A stretch of DNA of 39,140 nucleotides, from NCBI RefSeq assembly GCF_003947435.1, contig NZ_RCOS01000170.1:1-39140 (forward strand), in the 5' to 3' direction. The notes below the pieces were generated by a model that saw nothing but the letters and a program-made list of their open reading frames with translations, ran no database searches and was not told the origin of the DNA. This document shows, one piece after another, positions 1-8,631 of this stretch. The first letter of the stretch is position 1; each line of letters opens with the position of its first letter. Source of the DNA: Candidatus Methanodesulfokora washburnensis (GTDB lineage Archaea > Korarchaeota > Korarchaeia > Korarchaeales > Korarchaeaceae). The position numbers and the translations under genes are program-made.

Positions 1-66
1 GATCTTATTTTGTTGAGAAGAATGTTTAACTCAGTTCCGGCTCTCTGGGCGGAGGAATTTATATGA
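1..66 (+). CDS. 3' end of an upstream gene (partial)
   Basis: Frame 1 is open from the window edge to a TGA at 64-66 and encodes 21 residues ending WAEEFI. The stop overlaps the next start as ATGA, the usual sign of translational coupling, so this is probably the tail of the first gene of a small operon. Too short to identify. It could also be a chance open frame. Confidence 0.3.
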   Translation, partial: DLILLRRMFNSVPALWAEEFI

Positions 67-617
67 GGGAGATAAGCGAGTGGCTCCCAGTTTTCCTCTC
101 TTTCTATCCGGTTCTTCACAAAAGAGTGCCAACAATAGTTTACGGATCTCAGATAATAGCTGTTACCAAGGGGATTGATGTGAGCAGCAAGGACATAGAT
201 CTCCTCTGTCCCGGTGCTACATTAAAGGCAATAGAGGAGGCTTATGTGGAGTCCTCTGGAAGGGAGGAGATGAGACTTGAGCTTATAAGGTCTAAAAGAG
301 GTCATGTCTTCACGCTTTATTATCCTCTCGGCGAGAGGCCTATCCCAATAGAGATATTCACGACAACCCCTTTAGGGGATCCTCTGTCGGCATTTCCGGA
401 TCATGTAATTGATGTGAGCAGATGGGGAATAGACTTCATCTCCCTGACGGTAGAGGCATATGCAGTACTTGAGGCAGCTAGAGGGATAAGACCCATCTCC
501 GTGGAGAGGTTAAGGAGAATTAAAATTGAGTGGAGTGAGGTGGAGAAACTCGGGGAGAAATTCGGCCTGAGGGACAAAGTCCTCTGCTTAAGGAAGATGG
601 TTGAGAGTGGAGAATGA
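63..617 (+). CDS. Nucleotidyltransferase-like protein
   Basis: 184 aa, soluble. Residues 27-49 carry a GS...DID pattern (YGSQ, then KDIDLL) like the GS-x-D-x-D metal/NTP site of the pol-beta-type (MNT) nucleotidyltransferase fold. A later acidic residue in the IPIEIF strand fits the third acid of that fold. Archaeal members are often toxin-antitoxin components or uncharacterised nucleotidyltransferases. A GGAGG ribosome site at 51-55 supports the ATG at 63, which overlaps the preceding stop by ATGA. The partner gene is outside the window, so the role stays open. The fold call rests on a short motif read by eye. Confidence 0.45.
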   Translation: MREISEWLPVFLSFYPVLHKRVPTIVYGSQIIAVTKGIDVSSKDIDLLCPGATLKAIEEAYVESSGREEMRLELIRSKRGHVFTLYYPLGERPIPIEIFTTTPLGDPLSAFPDHVIDVSRWGIDFISLTVEAYAVLEAARGIRPISVERLRRIKIEWSEVEKLGEKFGLRDKVLCLRKMVESGE

Positions 618-712
618 GTCAAGTAGCACAGGAGATCAAATAATTAATTCTTATGTAAAAAATTTTTCTATTTTTCTAGTAGAAAAATAATTTTCTCTGA
701 TGTTCCTTAGAG

Positions 713-725
713 AAAAGTTTTTTAA
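713..725 (+). promoter_or_regulatory. TATA-like promoter of the hydrogenase operon
   Basis: AAAAGTTTTTTAA lies 30-42 nt before the ATG at 755, in an AT-rich gap (618-754) with no gene. No strong ribosome site is present before that ATG, so the first gene probably has a very short leader. The stretch at 655-700 is rich in short A/T runs but shows no clear operator. Confidence 0.5.
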
Positions 726-754
726 GTAATAACAACCTATCTACAGGGATCACC

Positions 755-1069
755 ATGCTTCCGATAGAAGTGTGGATTCCATTTTTTGTCATAATTTTAG
801 GCTTACTTGTACTTTTATTTTCCATGGAGCATATAGCGCCTAAAAAGCCAAGTAAAATTAAAGGGGAGACATACTGGTCCGGAGAGAAGCCCGAAAATGT
901 CTCAAACTTGGTAAGAATAACTTACTGGAAGTTCCTGCTCTTCTTTTCAATTCTTGAAATGGTTCCAGTTCTTCTAGCACTTACCCTCATGTCAGGAGCT
1001 GTTACAGCTCTTCTAGCTCTGTACTTAGTTGTTGTGGCTGTTGCATCCTTCATAATGGTACTGGGGTGA
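755..1069 (+). CDS. nuoA: NuoA-like small membrane subunit of the complex-I-type hydrogenase
   Basis: 104 aa with three membrane helices (about 5-25, 60-80, 83-103), matching NuoA/ND3 in size and layout. The loop after helix 1 (TYWSGEKP) corresponds to the conserved YECGxxP loop of NuoA, but the usual Cys is Ser here. In complex I this subunit sits by NuoH and the quinone-site arm. Its presence is what sets this operon apart from simpler Ech- or Mbh-type hydrogenases. It is the first gene of the operon, 4 nt before the small subunit. Confidence 0.75.
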   Translation: MLPIEVWIPFFVIILGLLVLLFSMEHIAPKKPSKIKGETYWSGEKPENVSNLVRITYWKFLLFFSILEMVPVLLALTLMSGAVTALLALYLVVVAVASFIMVLG

Positions 1070-1073
1070 TCTC

Positions 1074-1514
1074 ATGGGTGGAACTTTCTCCCTATCCCTA
1101 GCAAAATGGGCAAGATCCTCATCTCCCTGGCTTCTTCACTTCAATGCGGGAGCCTGCAATGGATGCGATATAGAGGTCCTCTCAGCTATATGCCCAAACT
1201 ACGATCCGGAAAGGGTTGGGGTTCTTCTGAAACCTTCTCCTAGGCATGCAGATGTCCTTGTGGTCACTGGAATAGTTACAAATCAGACTAAAGACAGGCT
1301 TATCAGGATATATGAGCAAATGCCCGAGCCAAAGGCTGTTGTTGCTGTGGGAACATGTGCTATAAGTGGAGGTGTGTTTCACGATGCTTACAACAGGGCT
1401 GGATCAGTCAAGGACTTTGTTCCCGTTCTGATGGAGGTTCCCGGCTGCCCACCTAGGCCAGAGAAGATTGTTGAGGCGCTGGCCATAGCCGCCTCAAAGC
1501 TGAGGGAGGTCTGA
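1074..1514 (+). CDS. [NiFe]-hydrogenase small subunit, group 4 (NuoB/MbhJ/EchC-like)
   Basis: 146 aa. Binds the proximal [4Fe-4S] cluster that passes electrons to the NiFe site. Four ligand cysteines are visible: C28 and C31 (GACNGCDIE), C95 (VGTCAISGG) and C125 (VPGCPPRP). The CNGC spacing is that of energy-converting hydrogenase small subunits, whereas true NuoB has two adjacent Cys. With the NiFe motifs in the large subunit this makes the complex a hydrogenase rather than a quinone reductase. Closely packed with NuoC-like downstream (2 nt gap). Confidence 0.9.
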   Translation: MGGTFSLSLAKWARSSSPWLLHFNAGACNGCDIEVLSAICPNYDPERVGVLLKPSPRHADVLVVTGIVTNQTKDRLIRIYEQMPEPKAVVAVGTCAISGGVFHDAYNRAGSVKDFVPVLMEVPGCPPRPEKIVEALAIAASKLREV

Positions 1515-1516
1515 CA

Positions 1517-1969
1517 ATGTCCTTGGATCTCCAATCTCTTTTATCCCAAATAGGGGAAGTGAAAAGAGTGGGGTGGAGGTGGGAGGTAAAAGTCCCACCT
1601 GATAGAATAGCTGATTCTGTGAGCAAAATTCTGAAAGCAGCTGGCATGATCGCATCAGGCCCTCAGGATCTCCATTTTGTCACAATAGTTGGCGTAGATA
1701 GGCCTGATGCTGGAGAGATAGAGCTTGTTTATCACTTCATGTTCCACAAAAACAAGGAGTATGTGCTTCTCAGGACCTCGGTGAAAAGGGATAATCCGGA
1801 GATAGAGAGCATAACTCCCATAATACCCGGGGCTGAGATGAACGAGAACGAGGTGTATGATCTTCTTGGTGTCAAGTTTGTCGGTCATCCAAACCTGAGA
1901 AAACCGTTCATGACCCCTGAAAACTTTGGAAAGGATGAATTCCCCTTGAGAAAGGACTGGAGGCGATAA
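1517..1969 (+). CDS. nuoC: NuoC-like subunit (30 kDa family)
   Basis: 150 aa. Structural subunit of the peripheral arm, next to the large subunit. The C-terminal family signature is intact: NENEVYDLLGVKFVGHP followed by PLRKDWRR. It is a separate polypeptide, not fused to the large subunit as in some hydrogenases (HycE). The stop is followed after one base by the ATG of the large subunit, so stoichiometric translation is likely. Confidence 0.9.
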   Translation: MSLDLQSLLSQIGEVKRVGWRWEVKVPPDRIADSVSKILKAAGMIASGPQDLHFVTIVGVDRPDAGEIELVYHFMFHKNKEYVLLRTSVKRDNPEIESITPIIPGAEMNENEVYDLLGVKFVGHPNLRKPFMTPENFGKDEFPLRKDWRR

Positions 1970-1970
1970 T

Positions 1971-3152
1971 ATGAGCACATTCACGATGTTGCTTCCATTT
2001 GGTCCCCAGCATCCGATGCTTCACGAGCCAGCTCATTTCAAGTTTGAGGTCGATGGAGAGACGGTGGTAAACGTCACTCCCTATCTTAACTACGTTCACA
2101 GGGGGATAGAAAAGCTCCTAGAGAACAGAACATATGTTCAGGGCCTCTATGTAGCGGCCAGAGTTTGCGGAATATGCAATCCAAGCCACACAAATGCCTT
2201 TGTGGCTGCTGTTGAGGAGGCAATGGGGATAGAGCCTCCCCCTAGGGCAAAATATCTCAGGGTTGTGACCCAGGAGATACACAGGATACAGAGCCATCTG
2301 ATACTGCTTGCAGTAGCAGCTGAGGAGATGGGCTTCAACTCCCTCTTCATGCTGATATGGCGCGACAGGGAGAGGATACTGAGGTTGATAGAGGCAATCA
2401 CAGGAGGAAGGGTAATGCAATCCTATGACAGGATAGGAGGAGTTTACAGGGATATAAATGATATTCTGGCTGAAAGAGTGATAAAGGAGCTATCTGAGAT
2501 GAGAAACAGGGTTATCCAGTACAGAAAGGTTTTCTCCGAGGATCCAATAGTCAGGAGGAGGACTGTGGATGTTGGAGTGCTGAAAACAGCTGAGATGGTA
2601 AGGCTAGGAGGAGTTGGGCCCTTTGCTAGGGCATCAGCAGTTGATTATGATGTTAGAAGGGATCACAGGTCAAATCATGTAGCATACGATGAGGTTCCAT
2701 TCAATGTTATCACTAGAGAGGAGTGCGATGTGTGGGCTAGGCTGATCGCGAGGGTGGATGAGACGCTTGAGTGCATCAACATGATAGAGTATGCGCTGAA
2801 GCACATGCCCTCAGGTGCGATAAGGTACAGGGCTCCAAGAGCTGCCCCCAAAGGGGCAGAAGGAATAGGAAGAGTGGAGGCACCAAGAGGGGAGCTTGTG
2901 CATCACACTATAAGCGATGGACAGAGGCCATACAGACATAGGATAAGAACTCCAAGCTTTGCAAACGTCTTTCCCGCAGCTAAAGCTCATATAGGCTACT
3001 CCATAGCTGATATTCCGATGATATACGTGAGCTGGGATCCCTGCTTCTCCTGCTTGGCTAGAGTTACACTGGTGGACATTAGATCAGGCACAGCAAAAGT
3101 AATCAGCGGAGAGGAGCTCAGAAGGGAGGCCAGAAGGAGGTGGGAGAAGTGA
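1971..3152 (+). CDS. [NiFe]-hydrogenase large subunit, group 4, complex-I-like (NuoD homologue)
   Basis: 393 aa. Catalytic subunit expected to reduce protons (or oxidise H2) at a NiFe(CN)2CO centre. Both Ni-binding Cys pairs are present: N-terminal R64-V-C66-G-I-C69-x3-H73 and C-terminal D356-P-C358-F-S-C361-L-A-R364. NuoD of respiratory complex I has lost these, so this is a hydrogenase. About 29 residues follow R364, fitting the C-terminal tail removed by a maturation endopeptidase in many NiFe hydrogenases. The rest resembles NuoD/FpoD. No maturation genes (hypA-F) lie in the window. Confidence 0.93.
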   Translation: MSTFTMLLPFGPQHPMLHEPAHFKFEVDGETVVNVTPYLNYVHRGIEKLLENRTYVQGLYVAARVCGICNPSHTNAFVAAVEEAMGIEPPPRAKYLRVVTQEIHRIQSHLILLAVAAEEMGFNSLFMLIWRDRERILRLIEAITGGRVMQSYDRIGGVYRDINDILAERVIKELSEMRNRVIQYRKVFSEDPIVRRRTVDVGVLKTAEMVRLGGVGPFARASAVDYDVRRDHRSNHVAYDEVPFNVITREECDVWARLIARVDETLECINMIEYALKHMPSGAIRYRAPRAAPKGAEGIGRVEAPRGELVHHTISDGQRPYRHRIRTPSFANVFPAAKAHIGYSIADIPMIYVSWDPCFSCLARVTLVDIRSGTAKVISGEELRREARRRWEK

Positions 3153-4126
3153 TACTGGAGGCAATTGTCCTAATTCTTCAGATATTCATCTTTCCGGGAT
3201 TCCTCTTCCTCCTGCTGATGAGCTTCTTCATTGAGTGGTACAAGAGAAAGCTGTTTGCAAGAATGCAGAACAGGGTTGGACCGAAGTACATAGGATACAA
3301 GGGAATTTTACAGCCGATAGCAGACTTCTTCAAGCTTCTGTCAAAGGAGGTCATAGAGCTTGAGAGGGCTGATAACCACCTCATAGATCTATCACTTCTC
3401 ATGGCATCATCTATATTTATATATGTATGCTTCTTCCTTCCTTTCGTTGGAAGGCCTTTGATAAGCTTTGAAGGCGATCTAATAGCAGTTCTCCTCCTCA
3501 CATCAGCTGCTTCCTTCATGCTATTTGCAATAGGATGGTCTATGTCAAGCCCATATGGGATGATAGGCGGGATGAGGCTTCTGGCTCAGGTAATAGGGTT
3601 CGAGATCCCCTACTTCATACTTGCTCTGGTCCCGGCTTATATAACAAAAAGTTTATCCATATTTGAAATAGGAAGAAGGATGGGCAGTGTTCTTTTATCA
3701 AATCCCGCTTATCTAATACCTTGGTCCATCTCGATACCTCTTTTCCTAGTAGCAACACAAATAGAGCTTGAGGAGGCACCATTTCACATACCTGATGCAG
3801 AGCAGGAGCTTGTTGCGGGCTACTTTACTGAGCTATCAGGCAGAAGGCTGGCGCTTTTAGATCTGGCAAAGGACACCCAGCTCTTATTCTGTTCAGCATT
3901 CATGGCTTCCATATTCTTCGGAGCTGGCTCTCCATTTTACCAGAACCCCCTGCTGGGCTTCATCATGACAATGGTGGAAATATTGATTATAGCATTTTTC
4001 ATAGTTACAATAAAGGCGAGTGCTGCAAGGCTTGCTATATCAAATGTTCTGGACATGATGTGGAAGTACCTTGTCCCATCATCCGCACTCATTCTGGCTA
4101 TTTCCCTGCTTTTGGGAGGTGTCTGA
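3149..4126 (+). CDS. nuoH: NuoH-like membrane subunit
   Basis: 325 aa, about eight membrane helices. Links the redox arm to the ion-pumping arm. Family motifs are visible: ARMQNRVGPKYIGYKG, then LQPIADFFKLLSKE, and EEAPFHIPDAEQELVAGYF with the conserved acidic residues of the 1-2 and 5-6 loops. I chose GTG 3149: it overlaps the upstream stop as GTGA and sits 8 nt after GGAGG (3136-3140). An earlier in-frame GTG at 3140 would lie inside that ribosome site. Confidence 0.92.
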   Translation: MILEAIVLILQIFIFPGFLFLLLMSFFIEWYKRKLFARMQNRVGPKYIGYKGILQPIADFFKLLSKEVIELERADNHLIDLSLLMASSIFIYVCFFLPFVGRPLISFEGDLIAVLLLTSAASFMLFAIGWSMSSPYGMIGGMRLLAQVIGFEIPYFILALVPAYITKSLSIFEIGRRMGSVLLSNPAYLIPWSISIPLFLVATQIELEEAPFHIPDAEQELVAGYFTELSGRRLALLDLAKDTQLLFCSAFMASIFFGAGSPFYQNPLLGFIMTMVEILIIAFFIVTIKASAARLAISNVLDMMWKYLVPSSALILAISLLLGGV

Positions 4127-4127
4127 T

Positions 4128-4544
4128 TTGTTGAAGCTATTTGGAGAAATATTGGGGAATTTGAAGAGGAGGCCTGCAACAATAGATGTTCCTTTCGAGA
4201 AAATTGAGGTGGAGGAGATCTACAGAGGGCTTGAGTTCCTCGATATCGATAAGTGCATAGGCTGTGGAGCTTGTGCGCTTGACTGTCCTGCAGCGGCAAT
4301 AGAGATGGTCGAGTTCAAGGAGGTGAACAGAAAGCTACCCATTTTCATAATAGGAAGGTGCGTTTTCTGTGCTCAATGTGAGGACACATGTCCATATGAG
4401 GCAATAAAAATGACAAGGGAGGTTCCAAAACCCTTCTTCTCGTTTGAGGAGGATAAGATGAAAATAGTGCCGAAAGAGCTTAGACCTCTCGAGAAAAGAC
4501 CTCAGCCAAAGCCTCTTCCACCACCTCCTCCAGCGAAGGGGTGA
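4128..4544 (+). CDS. nuoI: NuoI-like 2x[4Fe-4S] ferredoxin subunit
   Basis: About 138 aa. Carries two ferredoxin motifs, CIGCGACALDCP and CVFCAQCEDTCP, and should relay electrons from soluble ferredoxin to the small subunit. There is no NuoEFG input module in the operon, so ferredoxin is the likely donor. Start TTG 4128 (or 4131) is set by GGGAGGTG at 4114-4121. The open frame runs further upstream, into nuoH, but has no ribosome site there. The last 20 residues are a Lys/Pro-rich tail (PKPLPPPPPAKG) absent from typical NuoI. Confidence 0.9.
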   Translation: MLKLFGEILGNLKRRPATIDVPFEKIEVEEIYRGLEFLDIDKCIGCGACALDCPAAAIEMVEFKEVNRKLPIFIIGRCVFCAQCEDTCPYEAIKMTREVPKPFFSFEEDKMKIVPKELRPLEKRPQPKPLPPPPPAKG

Positions 4545-4548
4545 TAGA

Positions 4549-5001
4549 ATGTTGTTTGATGATGTTATATCCGTCATAATATTTCTTTCGGCTTTTTCCA
4601 CAGGTCTTTATTCAGTGACAACGGATAAGCCAGTCAGATCGGTGATGGCAGCCGGCGCTGCTCTGTGGCTTGTATCTCTGGCATATTGGCACTTGGGAAG
4701 CTTTTCCCTTGCCTTGATGCAGCTCTCAATAGCTGTAGGGGCCATGGTGATAATAGGTCTTTCAAGCGTTCAGAGCTTTGAGGAGAAAATTGTAAGAGGG
4801 GATGTGGCAGCTGTAATTGCTGTTTCCCTAGTTGCTCTTCTGATACCGTGGATCTTCACTCTCAAATCCTATGAGGACATAATGACATCAATAAACGTCA
4901 AGCTTAGCAACTACTTTCCTGTATTCGTCTTAATACAGGGTCTTCTTATACTGGCAGGGTCTGTTGTGGCTGTTCTACTTGTCAGGGGGTGGAGGGAATG
5001 A
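4549..5001 (+). CDS. nuoJ: NuoJ-like membrane subunit
   Basis: 150 aa, about five membrane helices, matching NuoJ/ND6 in length, hydropathy and place before NuoK. The Gly-rich helix around 60-72 (QLSIAVGAMVIIGL) matches the flexible TM3 of the family. Its stop overlaps the next start by ATGA. Confidence 0.82.
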   Translation: MLFDDVISVIIFLSAFSTGLYSVTTDKPVRSVMAAGAALWLVSLAYWHLGSFSLALMQLSIAVGAMVIIGLSSVQSFEEKIVRGDVAAVIAVSLVALLIPWIFTLKSYEDIMTSINVKLSNYFPVFVLIQGLLILAGSVVAVLLVRGWRE

Positions 5002-5303
5002 TCTTATTGGTTTACACCTTGATGTCAGCTGTTCTGGTTGCTCTAGGAATTTTTGGCCTGGTATCCAGGGGGAATGCAGCTAAAATATTGATATCCATAG
5101 AACTCCTGTCCTCAGGGGCTGCCGGTCTTGTTTTCTTCCCGATGCTAGCAATATCAAGAAGTTTTGCATTCTCACAATCGCTTATAATACTCTTTCTCTC
5201 CGTTGACAGCGTGACCTTAGGCATAACGATAGCAGTCCTGTTCATAGCTGTAAAAAGAAGTGAAACAGGCGATATGAACAAGTTAAACGAGCTAAGGGGG
5301 TGA
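4998..5303 (+). CDS. nuoK: NuoK-like membrane subunit
   Basis: 101 aa, three membrane helices. GLVSRGNAAKILISIELLSSG corresponds to the NuoK GLxxRRNxxxxLxxIExM core, including the membrane Glu used in the proton path; a second acid sits in the third helix (SVDSVTLG). ATG 4998 is preferred because it overlaps the nuoJ stop (ATGA) and follows GGTGGAGG. An in-frame GTG at 4989 is the alternative. Confidence 0.85.
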   Translation: MILLVYTLMSAVLVALGIFGLVSRGNAAKILISIELLSSGAAGLVFFPMLAISRSFAFSQSLIILFLSVDSVTLGITIAVLFIAVKRSETGDMNKLNELRG

Positions 5304-5307
5304 TATA

Positions 5308-7134
5308 TTGAATTCAGTCTGGTTTATATTCCTGTCTCCTGCCATAGGAGCAGCTCTTTCCCTTCTCCTCAGTCCAGTTAAGAGCAGAAGGCTGATAGAG
5401 GCAATAGCAGTTCTCTCATCCCTGATATCAGTTGTCATATCTGCAGAGCTCTTCCTTATAAGAGCTCCTCTTCTGAGGGATCCTGCATTTATTCAGGCAT
5501 TTGATGGTCCAATAGCTCCTGTTCTGATGATAGATAGATTATCCGCGCTCATGTCCTTTGTTGTGGCTTTAGTGAGCTTCCTAATTGTTGTTTACTCCAT
5601 AGGATATATGGGGGAGGATCCCAGTTACATAAGGTACTACTCCTTGATACAGCTTTTCATAGCCGGAATGCTTGGATTGGTCCTATCAGGATCCTTCCTT
5701 TACCTATACCTGTTCTGGGAGGTTGTTGGTCTCTGCTCCTGCCTCCTCATAGCCCACTGGTATGAGAGACCTGAGGCATCCAGAGCTGGAGTGAAGGCCT
5801 TCATAGTCACAAGATTCGGAGATGTCATGCTCCTGACAGCGATATCGCTGATATACCTTCAGATAGGGGATCTAAGGTATGATGTGGTTTCCTCTCATCT
5901 TGGGGCTTTGCCCTCCTCCTTCATATCCACAGTAATGCTTCTCTCTCTGGGAGGGGCTTTTGGGAAGTCGGCACAGGTTCCCCTCCATGTATGGCTTCCC
6001 GATGCAATGGAGGGCCCGACATCTGTCAGCGCTCTCATACATGCGGCCACTATGGTCAAGGCTGGCGTTTATTTGGTGGCTAGGTTGATAACTCTATCTC
6101 TTGAGTATGGATCAGCAAGCATAGCAGCTCTATCAGGATTCTCTCAAGTTCTTCTGTGGATCGGATCAATCACAGCATTTCTGGCTGCCACAATGGCCCT
6201 TGTCACATACGATATAAAGAGGGTTCTAGCATACTCTACGATAAGCCAGCTTGGGTACATGTTCGCCGGGCTTGGCGCTTTCTCCTCTGTCCCATTCTCC
6301 GAGACAATCTTCAGCTCTATGCTTCATCTCACAAGCCACGCCTTCTTCAAGGCCCTTCTCTTCATGGGAGCTGGAGCTGTAATCCATGCAACCGGAACAA
6401 GGGATATGAGGGAGATGGGTGGTCTCAGGAGGTCAATGCCCATCACATCAACTACATTCCTAATCGGAGCCATGGCCTTGTCCGGGATACCGCCGATGAA
6501 CGGCTTCTTCAGCAAGGATGCTGTGATGGAGGTTGTGATGGGCGCTTCCCCAGTTAGCTATATTCTCCTTCTCATCACAGCTATTTTAACGCCATTTTAC
6601 ATATTCAGAGCAGTTCTGATGACATTTTTCGGCGAGCAAAAAGGGCATGCGCACGAGGCAAGCATATCAATGACCCTGCCAATGATCTTACTGGCTGCTT
6701 CCTGCTTCATAACTCCTTCAATAACCTCCTTTATGCTGGAGCACAATCCTCTGGCTGGATTCTCAGTGGACATGAAAACAGCTTTGATCTCGGTATCAGC
6801 AGTATCCCTTTCCTTTGTCCTCTTTTACCTCAGCTACTGGAGGGGCTTCAGACCTGAACTGGCTTTGGTGAGGAGAGTCCTAGAGAAAGGCTACTACTTC
6901 GATGATTTGTACACAAGAGTGCTGATGCCCGTATTCAGAACTATAATGTCCGGAATATCATGGGGAGTTGACAGAGCCCTGGATGCCCTCTCCTACAGGA
7001 TAGCAGATCAAGCAACAAGATTTGGAAACTTTCTCAGGGAGATCCACACGGGGATGATAAGCCATTATGTTGCCGCCTTCTCTCTGGGCCTGATACTCCT
7101 TCTGGCAATGGCTCTGGGGGTGATGTTGACATGA
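5308..7134 (+). CDS. nuoL: NuoL-like antiporter-type subunit
   Basis: 608 aa, about 16 membrane helices with the NuoL-type C-terminal extension (lateral helix region and last helix). Key charged residues of the proton-pump half channels are present: TM5 Glu in FWEVVGL, TM7 Lys in FGKSAQVPLHVWLPDAM, TM8 Lys in TMVKAGVYL, and a later Lys in HAFFKALLF. TTG start at 5308 follows GGGGGTGATA (5296-5305). This is the canonical distal pump of the complex. Confidence 0.93.
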   Translation: MNSVWFIFLSPAIGAALSLLLSPVKSRRLIEAIAVLSSLISVVISAELFLIRAPLLRDPAFIQAFDGPIAPVLMIDRLSALMSFVVALVSFLIVVYSIGYMGEDPSYIRYYSLIQLFIAGMLGLVLSGSFLYLYLFWEVVGLCSCLLIAHWYERPEASRAGVKAFIVTRFGDVMLLTAISLIYLQIGDLRYDVVSSHLGALPSSFISTVMLLSLGGAFGKSAQVPLHVWLPDAMEGPTSVSALIHAATMVKAGVYLVARLITLSLEYGSASIAALSGFSQVLLWIGSITAFLAATMALVTYDIKRVLAYSTISQLGYMFAGLGAFSSVPFSETIFSSMLHLTSHAFFKALLFMGAGAVIHATGTRDMREMGGLRRSMPITSTTFLIGAMALSGIPPMNGFFSKDAVMEVVMGASPVSYILLLITAILTPFYIFRAVLMTFFGEQKGHAHEASISMTLPMILLAASCFITPSITSFMLEHNPLAGFSVDMKTALISVSAVSLSFVLFYLSYWRGFRPELALVRRVLEKGYYFDDLYTRVLMPVFRTIMSGISWGVDRALDALSYRIADQATRFGNFLREIHTGMISHYVAAFSLGLILLLAMALGVMLT

Positions 7135-8630
7135 TGGAGGTCATATCAACAATATCGATCTTCATAATATTTTCAGTTATAGTATTTTTCATGGGCAGGT
7201 TCAAAGCCGGGAAGCTCTCACTCGCCCTCGTCTCGCTGATACCATATGCCTACTCCTACATAATCCTTCCAATTCTCTGGTTTGGCATGATAAATTCCAA
7301 AGAAAAGCTTTTTACAGGGGATTTCCTTGGAATAAAGGACTTCTTTGCCGTTGATCCTTTCTCCCTCTTCTACTCAGGAGTAACAGCTCTTGCAGCTAAC
7401 ATGCTCATACTGCACATAATCTCAAGGTTCGGGGAGAGGGAGATATCTCCCATAGTTTCCTCAGCTCTCTTCACGACGGGAGCTGTCTTCGGCACCCTGT
7501 TCTCGCACAATGTGCTCGCTATATTCATGTTCTGGGAGATGGCACTGGCTGGAGTGGTGGGCTTATCCCTCTGTCCATGCGGCGGATACAGGAAGCAGAC
7601 ACATGAGGCGATGATGAAAATGGTCGTGATGACATCCATATCCTCAGCTTTTCTAATAGCTGGAATTGGCCTCCTTATAGCATCTGTTTCTGGGCCCAAC
7701 TTCGATCTGTCCAGCCTAAACCTGATGTACATATGGGAGAGAATTCCTGAAACAAAGAACGTGCAGCTCCTGATGATGGCATTTGTCCTAATAGCTGTTG
7801 CTCTTCTGACAGATACCGGAGCTGTTCCGTTTTACATGTGGCTTCCCGACTATGTCTCAGGTATCGTTGCTCCACCTGTAGCTTTGGTGCTTGTCACATC
7901 GGACCTGGCAGCATACTATCTGCTGGGGAGGTTCATGACGATATTCTCACCACTATTTCAGACAGTTAAATTAACACAGCTGGCCATAATAACTCTGATA
8001 GCCACGATAGGAATTTTCTCCATAGTTTTGGGGGAGCTCTCCGCTCTCTCTCAAGGAAGGGTGAGAAGGCTTTTCGGCTACAGCATGGTCTCGGATGCCG
8101 GCTATTCCTTGCTGCTGATAATACTTTACGATGTAAATGGCGTGTTCCTGATGGGCAACAATGCGTACATGGCGATGCCCTATGCATACTTCACTGCCGC
8201 AAGCAGCATCGCTCTTGCTGTGATAATAACAATTCTCGGAAGCTTTGAGGATATAGGGGTGTTCAGATTGCAGCAGCTTCAGGGCATGCACATAAGACTT
8301 CCCTTCGCGACAATTCTGCTCTCCATATCCCTCCTTTCCATGGCAGGCATTCCACCTCTTGCAGGGTTTGTGGCAAAATATCTGGTCATATTCTCGCTTG
8401 TTGCGACAAACATGCCGATATTTCTTGCTGCTGCTTTTGTGGCAAGCATCTTCTTTGTGGTATGCGCGGCATACAGCTTCAGGCTGATAAAGCTCTCCTT
8501 CTCCCCAAGGGAGGATGTCAGCAGGATCAAGGAGAGTAAATCCGATTTAATACCGCTCGCAATACTTGTGTTTACGCTTATACTGGCAGGGATAACTCCA
8601 ACTCCATTCCTGTGGACATTCGGGAGGTGA
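7131..8630 (+). CDS. Divergent antiporter-like subunit (NuoN position)
   Basis: 499 aa, about 14 membrane helices, same fold as NuoL/M/N and MrpD. It keeps the TM5 Glu (MFWEMALAG) and the VPFYMWLPD segment. The Lys before it is Asp (TDTGAVPFY versus GKSAQVPLH), the TM8 Lys is gone (VTSDLAAYYLL versus TMVKAGVYLV), and the central Lys of the HAFFK-type helix is not found (PYAYFTAASSIAL). It may be a structural or differently wired pump. ATG overlaps the nuoL stop (ATGA). I infer a NuoN counterpart from length and the three-pump set, but its place between L and M is unusual. Confidence 0.8.
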   Translation: MMEVISTISIFIIFSVIVFFMGRFKAGKLSLALVSLIPYAYSYIILPILWFGMINSKEKLFTGDFLGIKDFFAVDPFSLFYSGVTALAANMLILHIISRFGEREISPIVSSALFTTGAVFGTLFSHNVLAIFMFWEMALAGVVGLSLCPCGGYRKQTHEAMMKMVVMTSISSAFLIAGIGLLIASVSGPNFDLSSLNLMYIWERIPETKNVQLLMMAFVLIAVALLTDTGAVPFYMWLPDYVSGIVAPPVALVLVTSDLAAYYLLGRFMTIFSPLFQTVKLTQLAIITLIATIGIFSIVLGELSALSQGRVRRLFGYSMVSDAGYSLLLIILYDVNGVFLMGNNAYMAMPYAYFTAASSIALAVIITILGSFEDIGVFRLQQLQGMHIRLPFATILLSISLLSMAGIPPLAGFVAKYLVIFSLVATNMPIFLAAAFVASIFFVVCAAYSFRLIKLSFSPREDVSRIKESKSDLIPLAILVFTLILAGITPTPFLWTFGR

Positions 8631-8631
8631 T

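Noticed and set aside
1971-3152. Plain NADH- or F420H2-type complex I (NuoD/FpoD)
   Set aside because: Both NiFe Cys pairs are present in the large subunit and the small subunit is CNGC-type, which those enzymes lack.
6156-6557. 133-aa open frame inside nuoL on the same strand
   Set aside because: Low-complexity translation without a ribosome site, wholly within the highly conserved nuoL frame; a shadow frame.
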